Positions 25,401 through 37,000 of a stretch of DNA of 64,000 nucleotides are shown one piece after another (the stretch's first letter is position 1; every line of letters begins with the position of its first letter). The translations under genes were made by a program, and so were the position numbers. A model generated the notes under the pieces. It saw nothing but the letters and a program-made list of their open reading frames with translations. It did no database searches and was not told where the DNA came from. The stretch covers positions 124,001 to 188,000 of the forward strand of contig BSDZ01000038.1 of the NCBI GenBank assembly GCA_030268105.1, in the 5' to 3' direction. The DNA is from Volvox africanus. Taxonomy: Eukaryota; Chlorophyta; Chlorophyceae; Chlamydomonadales; Volvocaceae.

Positions 25401-28400
25401 GCGACTCCGACGGCACCAGCAGGCCGGAGGGGCAACGCTTTACATCACCTGCACCCTACAACCATATCTACACCTGAATAAAATGTGTAAAAACATATAA
25501 CCCTAAAACACCCCGCGCTCTCTCAGGTCCCAGACTGCTCAAAGCCGCCTGGAGCTCGCGACCTCACGACTCAGTGCCCCTCCATCAGCCCCCACCACAG
25601 CCACACTGCCGCGATGCTCCACAACGCAGCTAGGCCTCAATGGCGGCAGCGGTGGCAGCATTGCAGGCCGAGGTGGCGGCGGCGGCGTTAGCAGTGCAAG
25701 CCGAGGTGGCGGCGGTGGCGGCGGACCAATGCCGCAGCCGCCATCCAACGCTGCTGTGATGCGCGTGCACAACCCGCTGGTGTCAGGTCGTGCTGGTTAC
25801 AGTAGCGGCCGTAGCTTTAGTCGTAGTACGGCACGGATCAGTGAATCCTCCCAGCCCGGCGGCAGCGGCGCATTGGAGGCGGTGACGGCAGCGCCGCCGC
25901 CACCGATACAGCCGCCACTAGCGGCGAACCGTGACGGCCCTCTTCCGGTGCCTTTGGAGAGCGTACCGGAATCATCGGTGCACACGATTGCACATCCCAA
26001 CGTGCTGCCACCGCAGCTGCAGCCGCAGTCAGCGGCGGCGGCGGCGTTACGCCAACCGGAGGGCCTTGGTCCTGGTCCTGGTCCTGGTCCTGGTCCTGGT
26101 CCTGCGAGTTCCTCTCTTCGGGAACAAGGGGCAACTGCTGCTGGCTCACTTAGTCCCCTTGTTCAACCTGCAACACGAGCAGCAGCAGCAGCAGTGGAAG
26201 AAGGAAGAGATCCTCGTTTGGGCTGTGCACAAGATGGTGATGGCGGTTGGGACCTGTCGCCTCCCAACGATATAACCGCTGACGGCAACGGTGTTGATAG
26301 TACCATCCATCGTGGCCGCACCAGCAATGCCTGGGCAGCGACTGCGGGTACTGCTGCTGCCACTACTGCGGGCAACAGCGCAACAGCCTGTGCAGCCGCG
26401 GATGGGGAGCCACCATCACCACTACCGGTGGAGGAGGAACCACTGCCGCCGCCCTCACAACAAGGGCAGCAGCACTGGCACGTACACGGGCAACATTATC
26501 AGGCGCAGCCACAGCAGCAGTGGCAATGGCAGCAGCCGGGGATGTTCCCTCATCTTTATCACCACTCAGTCCACCAGTCCGCACCGCAGCACCAACAACA
26601 CCAAGAACAGCAGCAGCTACAACAACAATTACAACAACAACAACAACAACAACAACAACAGCTACTACTACCGCAGATGCACCACCAGCATATACAACAA
26701 CAGCAGCAACTGGTAATACATCACCAGCATTACGAGAACTTGGGAGAGCTTCAGGGACAGCAAGCAGCAGCTGTAGCGGCACAACAATGGCAAGTTGGTA
26801 TTGGGAATGGGAGTGTTGCTTGGCAACAGCAGGGGCAGCAGCAGCAATGGCAGCAGCAGCAGCAGGTTTGGCAAATGCAACTGCTCCAGCAGCAGCAACA
26901 ACAACTGCAGCAGTGGCAGTGGCAACAGCAACAGATGCAGCAAATGCAAATGCAGCAACTATCTCTACCAGCGCATCTGGAGGGCTCGGGAAGGGAGGCA
27001 GGAGGTTCGTCGGCAGCTGCGGCTGTCGCCACTGCCACCACTACGGCCATTGCGGGTACTGGTGCCGGCGCCGCCGCTGCCACTGGTGCCGGCGACGTGA
27101 CGGACTGGACGGCCGGTGCCACTGCTGACGGGCTGATGCAGACCAGGCGGGCGGTGGCCGAAAGCCTGGAACGAAGTTCGCAGCAGCAGCACCAGCAGCA
27201 CCAGCACCAGCACCAGCAGCACCAGCACCAGCGGGGTCGTCAGAGCTTCGGGTCGCGCCGTAACGGGGCGGGAACAGCGGCGACGACGGCGGCGGCTTCG
27301 AGAACGGAAGGCTCCGAGACCAGCGCTGGGCTGAGCAGTAACCCCGACGCCGGCGCCGACGCCGACGCCGAAGAGGACTCGTCACCACAGCATTCACATC
27401 ACCGTCGTCCGCCTCACCCCAATGACCACGAGGGCGAGGGAGAGGGCGAGGGAGAGGGAGAGGGAGAGGGAGAGCACACGAGCACTAATGCGCACTTTCA
27501 AAAGACGTTTGACCAACTGAAGGTACGGCAGGCCAGGATGTACAACGTGATATGGACCCTCCTTGCCTGTCTGTCTGCCTGCACATATTCCCGTGTGCTG
27601 ATGTGTGCTGTGTTGTACTGCCATGTACGACGGCACAGGCTATCGTACTTCACGGCACCGACATCAACGTGCATGATTGCGTGGAGCTGGGAGTGGACCC
27701 CGTGGCGGTGGCCATTCACGCGCACGCGGAGGTGTTCGATCCGTCCACGGAGCACGCGTTCAAGTACCTGCAGGTACGGCAAGGGTGAAAGGCGTTGGAA
27801 CTCTGGATATGGCTCTGGAAGTTTTCGATTAAGATCGTCTGAACTTCGCCCCGTTGGAGTTTATGACTGTTTTGGTAACACAATGGTCGTACACTGATAT
27901 CGTGCACAGGTAATAACTGCCATATGTGATTCCTTCAGCCATGGCGCGAACGACGTGGCCAACTCCGTGGGCCCGCTGGCGGCCATCTGGTTCATCTACC
28001 GCCATCAATCGGTGGGTGGGGAATGCGTGGTGGTGAGGGGCTGCATGTGGAGATGTGAGGTGTCCAAGCTGGGGAAGCGGAATCGAAGTGGACGGGGTGG
28101 GGGTATCTTGACTTTATATATAAGTCTAGGTGTTTCAGGGATGGAGGTGGAGGTGGAGGTGGAGGTGGAGGTGGAGGTGGAGGTGGAGGTGGAGGTGGAG
28201 GTGGAGGTGGAGGTGGAGGTGGAGGTGGAGGTGGAGGTGGAGGTGGAGGTGGGCAAGGTGGTATTCCTCACCAGCGGCCCACTACCCTAACCTGGGGCCG
28301 GAGCCCTGCTTCTCCCTTGTAGAGGGACGCCCTCAATAATTGTACTTCCCCGTTTGTTAACTCCTCCAAGCTCCAGCAGTCGGGGAGAATATCCGTCCAC

Positions 28401-30315
28401 CCGAACAACGAACTTCATAACCTTCTGCCGCATACCCCGTCCCTTCCCTCCCTCCCCTGTTCCCTCCTTCCCGCCTCTCCCCTCTCACTCATACACTTAC
28501 ACTTCGTGTGCAGGTGGACATCGATTCCAACGTGCCCATCTGGGTCCTCGTATTGGGTGGAGCCGGGATCGTTGTCGGACTGGCCATGTACGGTGAGACT
28601 GCTGTACGCCACATTGCGCCGTACGCCATAAGGCACGCCCGCCCTTTTAACCTGTCATCTCATGTCTGTCCATTTCTCCTCATTTCATCTTTATTTTGGT
28701 TTCCCACTCCTACCCTTTCTATGACCTGGTCAAAGGGTTGATGTCCACGAAGTCTATCACTAGCTTGTTTAGCTGCTTCACCGTATCGCCGTATCACCGT
28801 ATGTGAGATGCCCTCCTTTTGCTCTGCTTTTATCGCGCGCTGTGCTCTGCTATGCCATCCCATGCAGCCTGCCTGCCTGTCCACGTGCCTGATCTGCTTG
28901 CCCGTGTGTGTTACACTGTCGATGTCTGTCCCCTAACTAGGCTACAACATCATCCGGGCAATCGGTGTGCGTCTGTCAGTGGTCACTCCGTCCCGGGGGT
29001 TCTGCATTGAGCTGTCGACAGCGCTGGTGGTGGTTCTGGCGTCGAAATACGGACTGCCCATCTCCACAACGCATTGTCAGGTGTGTGGTTGTGTGTGTGG
29101 TTGTGTGTACGCGAATTTTGTGAATGTGTGAATGTTGGGTGTTGCACTGTGGGCGGCTTGCCCTGCTAGGACGAGCACCTACGGGGCTCTGATGACCAGG
29201 GGGCCGAACCACAGCGCAGGGGAGAGCACACGGCTGTGTATGTGTATGTTGTGATGGAGGTGCGCGGGTGCTTTCGCTGAAAATACCATATGCGCACCAC
29301 GGTACGGATCTGTAAGGTTGATGTGGTGTCTCATCTTTTCACCACACGTGTTTTCGTCTTCTTTGTAAACCTGTACATAACCTCTATCCTGTTACTTTAC
29401 CGATCTATATATATATATAGATATATAGATGTCCGTTCTGTGCGGCATGACAAACAAAACGACATGCACAACAACGTGCACGCGACCACCGGCTGCAGGT
29501 GGGTGCTACAGCCGGGATGGGTCTGCTCGAGGGCTCAGCAGGTCTCAATTGGCCGCTGGCGGCGCAGTTCTTCCTTGGTTGGGCGGTCACCTTGCTCTTC
29601 ACGGCGCTGCTGTCCGCCGCTGTGTTCGCGGCGGGGGCCTACTCGCCGTGCATCCAGCAGGGGCGAGCGATCAACCAGTACGAGTCGCAGCTGGCGGCGC
29701 TAATGTCCAAGTGGGTCTGGGAACGTGGACGATGGTGGTCACGGCGGCGCGGGGAGGGGTAGAGTGGCATGGTTATATAGTTATGCTTTACCTTACGTAA
29801 GTATGAATACTATTAACATTACAAATAAATTAGTAAGTAACGATCAACGTAATGCTGCCGATGGGCAGCGGACATCCGATAGGAAAAGCTTTCTGGTCTT
29901 GTAGACATGAACGTACACACATACATACAAATACGCACATGTGCACACACACACATACACACACGCGAAATAGGAAATAGGATCAACCGTATGTCTGTGC
30001 GGACATCCACCTGCGTCCCCCTCCTCGCGCAGACTGAACCTGTTGCTCAATCGAACCAACGCCGCAGCGGCCGCTGACCCAAGTGTCTGGGGGAACTTCA
30101 GTGCGGGCTTGCAGTCACAGCTAGACGCTGACATGGCCTCGATCACGTGGGGTGGGACCTATGGGCCGGATGGCTCGCTGCGACCCGCGCATCACGTCAC
30201 CTCCAACTACGTCTTGGGATTCGTCAGTCGTGCGGTTGACGCGTACCTGAATAACAGTTTGCCGTACATTGGAGGCATGCAGGCAGCAGGCCAGGCTTTG
30301 CCGCGGCATCCTTAG
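22457..30315 (+). CDS. PTB: PiT/PHO4-family phosphate transporter with giant cytosolic-type loop
   Basis: Na+ (or H+)-coupled inorganic phosphate symporter of the plasma membrane type (PHO4/SLC20; algal PTB). Fifteen exons: 22457-22519, 22584-22596, 22935-23047, 23499-23667, 23966-24077, 24434-24539, 24651-24710, 25043-25182, 25527-27522, 27639-27773, 27910-28011, 28514-28592, 28941-29080, 29499-29710, 30033-30315; 3723 nt, 1240 aa. Both inverted PiT signatures are present: [12 protein letters not shown] near residue 25 and [14 protein letters not shown] after the loop. The half-repeat [10 protein letters not shown] and its partner [10 protein letters not shown] are also conserved. Membrane helices alternate through exons 1-8 and 11-14. 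Exon 9 (about 665 codons) encodes a low-complexity loop of Gly/Ser, (GP)n, long Gln/His runs and (GE)n, ending before the conserved segment [13 protein letters not shown]. Algal PTB proteins are known for long loops here. The 3' end encodes a soluble tail. The 722-codon open frame beginning at 25729 is the interior of exon 9, not a separate gene. Confidence 0.95.
25500..25511. repeat. Single telomere-like unit in PTB intron
   Basis: AACCCTAAAACA, a single unit resembling the TTTTAGGG telomere repeat, lies just before the acceptor of the giant exon 9. Alone it may be chance. Confidence 0.4.
28142..28252. repeat. (GGTGGA)n minisatellite in PTB intron 11
   Basis: About 18 copies of the hexamer GGAGGT in the intron after the second PiT signature exon. 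A decayed copy of this same region near 31.6 kb lacks the expansion, so the array probably grew after the copy was made. Confidence 0.95.
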
Positions 30316-30405
30316 GTGCCCGGGGTGAGACGTCATCACCCATCACTGACCCATGGGTCGATCCCTTGGCATTTAATTGCAGGTTGCGTTTTTTATATGT
30401 GTGTT

Positions 30406-30410
30406 TGTAA
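30406..30410 (+). other. Probable poly(A) signal TGTAA
   Basis: TGTAA lies 91 bases after the transporter's TAG stop, at the usual volvocine spacing for 3'-end formation. Confidence 0.55.
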
Positions 30411-31514
30411 TATCAGGTTTATCAGTAGTAATGTTAAGATGATGAACGCGGAAAGGTTTGCAACCGGCAGCCTTACCCAACTAGGTAATATACTCTGGTT
30501 CTTAAATCAAATAAAACTGGTTCGCATAATTAGATTGTATTACGCCTCATCAGGGTTTAATCATTCTAAAATTATCAGTGAGGCCCTCTCGCCACTAATG
30601 ATGGGTAATCCACCCATTACGCCTGTTGTAGTATCCTGGGGTATCTATGGGTGATATTCGGGATGATGATTAGGAAACTGGACATTTTCCGATCGGGCCT
30701 TCGACAGTTTGGTGGATATTTACAGAAAGTTACAACGCCTATTGACTGTAAGAGGGACAGCGGATCCTCATGTGCGCGGTGGGTACACAACCCAGTGGTT
30801 GAACGTGGGTAATAACACACACACACACACACACACACGTGGCCAATTGGGGAGGACATGGTGTGTCGTATCATCTGGTAGGTGTAGTATCCACAGGGAG
30901 GGTTATCTAGCTACGGGCAATATCCGGGATGGATGAATCATATATTATCTGGACTCCTTCCGATCGCGCGGGCCTTTGTTGTTTGTTGAGGCGGATATGA
31001 CAGAGATACAGCACTACGTAGCTACGTTTTGATGTGCTTGTCTTGATAGCCATCAAATGCTTCGATCATCAGAGTGCAAACATGCTGTTGTTCCTTGGCA
31101 TAATGATGACGGCGGGTAGTGAGGGTTCCTGGCCAGATAGATGCTCTCCCGCTGGTTGTGAATGTCCGCCTGTATAACGCGTCTCTTGTTGCTTTTCTGT
31201 AAAGCGCTTCTGTTGTTTCTCCCCCCCCTTTCTTGTGCTGACTCGAGTGCTAAGTAAGAAGATCATTGCCATAGCATTGCGTAGGTGTGTCTGGTCTGCG
31301 CTCGAATTCTTAATATCCAAAGATGATGCGAAAATGGGGCATACAGACAGTCAGACGGAGGAGTAGAACAGGAGACCTGGGAGGACATCAGGCCGACTAC
31401 ACTGAAGAAAAGATTTAACTGGCATATCGGTAACAGGTATCTCGGTGCTCTAATAACCTGCCTGCACCCCATGGTGCAACAGACACTTTCATCAGATTTT
31501 TTTCCCGGTACTGT

Positions 31515-31720
31515 TTCTAGCCATGGACGTGGCCAACTCCGTGGGCCCGCTGGCGGCCATCTGGTTCATCTATCGCCATCAATCGGTGGGTGGGGAATGC
31601 GTGGTGGTGAGGGGCTGCATGTGTGGCCGATGTTATAATAGTCTAGGTGTTGCAGGCTGGTGGTGGCATTCCCCACCAACGGCCCACTTACCTAAACAGG
31701 TGGAGCTCTGCTTCCACCTA
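31515..31720 (+). pseudogene. Decayed copy of PTB exon 11 and flanking intron
   Basis: The stretch from GCCATGG to GGGCTGCATGTG (31519-31623) matches the transporter's exon 11 plus its 5' splice site and early intron (27946-28049) almost base for base. There is an 8-base deletion that removes part of the GANDVAN motif codons and a silent C/T difference near the end of the exon. Weaker similarity continues through GTCTAGGTGTT and the CCAACGGCCCACT segment to about 31720, matching 28124-28135 and 28268-28320, but the GGTGGA array between them is absent. It has no partner exons, so it cannot encode a transporter. Confidence 0.85.
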
Positions 31721-32818
31721 AATGCTTAAGCCCGTAATCCCTCCAGCACTACAGGAGCAAACCCTTCTGGCAAACGCTGGAGCCCACCAAAGTCAGCTGG
31801 CTTTCAGCACTATTTGGAGCTGCTGGGGGCAAGGGACATGGAGCCTTTTTAAATGGCATCTGTCGTAGAACGGGTCTTAGAAGCCAATCGAAACCCTTGG
31901 TTTCCAAGTGTCCTTGTGGGCTGAGATACCGAAGCTGAACACCAGATCGCCTTAAAACGTCCGGTTGCTGTGTTCGCGCATGCGGAGGTTTACAATGACA
32001 CCTTCTAAGCGAGGTCCTTACTGCACGTAACAAAAATTGACAAATTGATATACTAGTGTAAGATGGACATGACATTGCAAGTGTCTGAGATAGCTGGAGC
32101 TACGCGTCAAGCCAGTGTTTTTAGAGCAAAGAGGTCGGATATGGATGTCGGGCAAAGCCAGCATCCTCGCAGTTCGATGAGCCGACACAATAAATGTTTA
32201 TAGACTGCATCAATTTAGTTCGTAGCTCGTGGCGTCGTAGCTCTTAGGCCGAATTATGTTACACCCTGTTGCGGTTTTCAACGGTGGAGTTGCATAGCCC
32301 TCAGCCCCTCACCCATGATCAGACCAGTCTTAAGACACTAGTGGATGGTAAAATTTGCATAATGACAATTAGTGGGCAAAGACTTCAAAAGGTTCCTTGC
32401 GACTATCGTCGCTAGCGAGGCAATCGTTGTGCCTGAAGACCGCTAGAAGCACTCTGGGACTAGACCGAGAAATTAATTGTTTCCCTGCTCCCTTCCGTAA
32501 AGCGTTGGCTGCCCTTCCGATTTCGGCGCGGTGGCAGATGTAAGCCACTGCAATTTGGCAGAGGCTGTGGTTAAATTCCAAAGATCAGTAAGTTATCTAC
32601 ATCCAGATGCGTATCCCTTCCTAAGATAGCGTGGTCTGCCCGTGTCTGCCCGTGCCTGCCTCGCGCAAGCTGCATCAGTTCTGCTTTGATCGTCTTGTAG
32701 ATGCCATGAAGTATGCGTGATTGTGCGCATCGTCCAGAACACGTGTAGAGGTATCAGCCATGAACTAACACTTTATATAAGGCTGGCATGGCTTGGGCAA
32801 TAGAATCCTTGCATTCCG

Positions 32819-32832
32819 TGACCCGCGGGTCG
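32819..32832. repeat. Split palindrome TGACCCGCGGGTCG
   Basis: One of about a dozen RGACCC-NN-GGGTCR words scattered across the window; this one is intergenic and its 12-base core is a perfect palindrome. Confidence 0.7.
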
Positions 32833-34034
32833 TTCATCCACACGTGGACATTTTTAATAGCTCTGTTAGAACGTAGGGCCGAGATGACGGGGAACGGTCA
32901 AAGCTATATTATATTTATTAAGTTTATTAAACATTGCGTTTTGGTTCCATCAGAAAAGGACGCATGAGGTGAGGATCCGCGTATCGCCGTTAAGGAACGT
33001 TGGATGGGCTAGTCCAGGTGGCACCGCTAAGATGATTATGTAGCACCGAGCTTCAAGGATGTTGTTAACTACATTTTTATTTCATAAAACTGAATCCACA
33101 CCGGCGCGTTAGCAAGGGTTTGAAACCGACGGCGGCTTCACGCAGGCTCGCTACATTACAGCAGGCAGTCAGCGCCGCCGCCAATCACGACACATCAATT
33201 TTACAATCCTGTCTGATGCCGTGAAGCCTCTTCTCCAAAATATCAAAATCTTACTTTTGTTGTCTAGCTTGTGCCGGAATACACAGTACTCTCTGCGCAA
33301 GCTGGTTAAATACGCACTATGTGCCTTGAAAGGCGCCGAATGGTTTGAGAGCAGTTACTTACGCACCTCAGCTTCTGAGGCTTCTTTTCTCAGACTCTTC
33401 TCTGTCCTTCCGCGAACCAACGGCGGCAGAAGGTTCCTGCTGCGACTGCTGCTCTGGTCTCCTTGACCTGCTCTTGATTCTACATGCTGGCCTGACGAAG
33501 CGAGGCCCGCTTGCCCCGGTGGAAGCTCTGCTCCTGATTCCTCACTATCGACCTCACAACAAAGTAAGCTTCCAGGCAGCAGAGACATCCACCAGGTGCG
33601 CTGACCGCCGCAACGCTTCTCGTTCTGGCGGAAGAGCTGCAGTCCTCAGAAGCTGGCGCTTTGCTCTTGCTCGGCTTTGCACACACACACACACATTTAT
33701 ACAGCTTGCAGTGATTTATTCATCCATCCATCCCTTCACATCAAAACTTACTGTAATATTAAAATCACATCTCCTCCAATCCCATATCCTAAACAGGTGC
33801 GCGGGACTATCCATCGTCCTCCTCGTCCTTTTCCTTGGTCGTGGCCAGGACTACTCAACACGCAACACTCAAGCAGCCATATCCGTGCATCATACTTTCG
33901 TTCCATTTCTCTTTTCCATTTTCTCTTTACACTTTTCTGGAAGTAATTTAGAGATCTTATTGAAGCCAACCACACTTGCTTAAAAGGCGTAAACCAATTT
34001 ATATATCGAGAGGGACTATATCGCTGGAAGAAAA

Positions 34035-37000
34035 ATGAGCTGGTCGTCCTCTGTAGCGCCGCAGCCACCTCGCGCGTCCTATAGCCGCGACCTGATTGGC
34101 CGCACCGCACTCGTTACGGGCGCCACCAGCGGCCTGGGCCTGGAGGCCGCAACGCAGCTTGCGGAACGAGGCGCAAAAGTCATCTTCGGTATACGGAATC
34201 CCGCGAAGGCGGAGCGCGTGGTGTCGGCGGTTTGCAAAAGGTGAGTGTGTCGTCGGGACTTCTGCGTCTAGGAACACCTGAACACGAACACTTTGGCCTC
34301 CCCACCTCCCCACCTCCCCATCTTCCACCCTCCATCATACCCACCTGCCACATTCATCCATTTTGCACTTCTTTGTTTCGTTCTTTGATCCGTTGGTTTT
34401 GATACAACGTGACCGACACAAACCCCGGGGATCTGGCCACGTTGTACATCGTACCGCACTCCTTCGTCCACCCCAACCTTGACATCCAGATACTCGGGGG
34501 ACGCTTCACCGCCTTCCCTAGACTTCGTCTTGCCACCTGCCGTACCACCGTTGGACTTATCCGACCCAGCTTCAATAGTCCGGTTCGCGAACGCGATGTT
34601 GTCGGACACCGCAACCCCCCTTCACATACTGATCAATAACGCCGGCACCAGTATGCTCCAGGGACCCGCCGTAGACGAGCGTGGCGTCAACCGTCTCGTA
34701 CAAGTAGGCCTGCCGTACGTACGCTAACGACACTTTGCCTAGGTTACCTACTAGTACCAGGGTACCGTTTCCCATTAGTTACTTGGAATTTGCGCAGGAG
34801 CTTGTTGCATTGTTTGAAAATCAGGGAAGGTTTTAGTATTAGTCATCATTTACCAATGATGACTCATTAACGAATAGTGAACATTTCTATTTTCAGTGTT
34901 TTAATTATTAATTATATAAGTGAGAGTGCGTGGCGTAATTGCAGGATGAATAATCAATAATCTACTGTATTTAAGGTTTTCAAAAAGAATGGTTTAAATG
35001 TTATTTGACATAATACATGTTAGATTTTATTGTTATAAAATTCAAATTAATCTAAGTAGGTGGACAATATTGCAACCGCCTATGTAAGGGTTCTGAAGCT
35101 ACGGCCATTCGTTGCTTGCTGCGTATGCTTTTTGGGAACATATGGAGACAAGGGCAGCATGTAGGAGTCGGGCGTGGCGGACGTGTACGGCATTCATAAC
35201 GACGGATAGTAAAAGGGTGCGGAAGGACGGAGTTGGAACTTATACGGCGGACTGGAGAGGTGGGGTTGCTGACATGGAGGAGAGGGAGGGAAGAGGTAGA
35301 GGAGCCGCCAAAAACTTTTCGCCCCGCGGTTTAACAAACCACTAACAGAAAACCGATTTACCTTTAATAAACTGGCAGGTTAACTACCTAGGCGCCTACC
35401 ACCTGACGCGGCTGTTGGAGGCCAAGTTGGTGGCCAGCGGCTGCCGAGTGGTGACTGTAACATCAGTGACACACCGCTGCTACGAGTTGCCGACCGACCC
35501 ACGGGTCTTTCTTTACAGCACTGATAAGATCACGTACGCTTGGACGAAGGTCGCCAACGTAAGGAAACCGCCCAAAAGTGTAACTTCCACCATCTTGGTC
35601 AAAATTTAAGTGTGGAGTTTCGGGATCGGGGCCCAGGAGCCAGGATTTTGGGCTTAGGTTCGGTGATAATCGCTACCTTTTGGGATCTGGAAGGGTGTTA
35701 AGAACTTGAATAAAAGTAATGCCCCAATGCTCATCACCAAGTCCTCCTCCATTCACACGCAACCCCCTCGCCCCCACCCCCTCACACACATACACACACG
35801 CACGTATCCCCCCCTCCAGGTTCTTTTCGCGTACGAGCTCCAAAGGCGGCTGGGTCCTTTGGGCATTCAGGTCAGTCGAACAACGTGTTGCAGTTGCAGC
35901 CGTACACGCTGAGGGGGTTACATGCCCAGGGGAATGAGGGGGGAGAAGGGGGAAGTCGAATATAACGAATCCTGGCGCTGATACTGAATGAGCGAAGACT
36001 AGGCGTGAGGGTCGGATGAAGGGGGGAGAGCGTGCGTGCTTCAAAAAGAGCGACCCCGTGTGCCTCAAGAGCTGCAAAGGGGCGGGGTTGCCGTATTGTT
36101 CTGCCCGTCCTTCCCGTCCCGCTAACAAGCATATATTTTCGCCACTGGCCTTCCTCAGCCGCCGCCCTTACCCGCCACTTCACCAACCCGCCATCGCGTT
36201 TCCTCTTCCCCACCCCCAGTCGTGTGCTGTGGATCCCGGTGGCGTCCGTACGGCAATTTGGGACGAGGTCTCGGCATTGGCCCAGTCCCCCGCCAAGTGG
36301 GTTATCGACACGCTGTACGCCCCCCCGGAGGACGGCGCGGAGGTGCTGGTGGCGGCGGCCACATTGCCCTGGGAGCGGGTGAGAGGGCGGGGTGGTCGCA
36401 ACGTGTGTGTGTATGTGTATGTGTGTGTGGGGCCCATTTGTTGGAGTGAGGGGGGAGGGTTGAGCTGGCGGGAAAGGGAGGGGTTAGAAGGTGGGGGGAA
36501 AAGGGGAGGGGGAAAGTGCCGGCCGGGTTGGCATCGGGTAATCGCGAAGGGGGGGGGAGGGGAAAGGAGTGTTCAGTATGGGAGGAACGGGTCATATCAG
36601 GGACCAGGCGGACCGGGACGCGGTGACGGTCAGGGCGAAATGGCGCCCATCGATATCACTTAGTGCGGGTGCGTGCGTGGCATAATAACGGTCTACTAAC
36701 TGAAACGTGCAGGATCGTGTGTCACATGTACTACACTCCGCCTACGACCTGCGGTACTTCGCCCGCGGCGCATTCACCAGTCCCCTGGTAACCCTCGTGG
36801 ATGGCGCGTGGCGCGATTGGTACCACATCCTCAAACCGGCGCTGTACGGCATCAATGTCGTACTGCACTCCCTGGTGGACTACCCCGTGCGCCACTTCAC
36901 CGGCGGCAGGTATATTGTGCGGTGGTGATGGGTGGTGATGGTGATTGGGGTGGTTGTAGGTTGGTTGTTTGTCGTTCAATTGTTGATTGTTATCGAATCA

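Larger units (their letters stand above)
30411..34034. other. Gene-poor region between PTB and SDR genes
   Basis: Mostly unassigned, with an AC-dinucleotide run near 30819-30838 and the exon-11 copy at 31515-31720. Two minus-strand open frames stand out: 31749-32075, and 32369-32581, which reads as a Cys/His/Arg-rich peptide (EIGRAANALRKG within). They could be mobile-element debris, but no domain was recognised. The 32.6-33.2 kb part is AT-richer and without coding signal. Confidence 0.45.

Noticed and set aside
25729..27897. Independent 722-codon gene starting at ATG 25729
   Set aside because: It lies inside the giant PTB exon in the same frame. The 3' part beyond 27522 crosses a clear donor, an intron and an exon in another frame.
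28130..28339. Open frames of (WR)n and (EV)n in the PTB intron
   Set aside because: Pure translation of the GGTGGA array inside an intron.
34802..35100. AT-rich block as a separate insertion or origin
   Set aside because: It lies wholly within an SDR intron, without inverted ends, target duplications or repeats that I can see.
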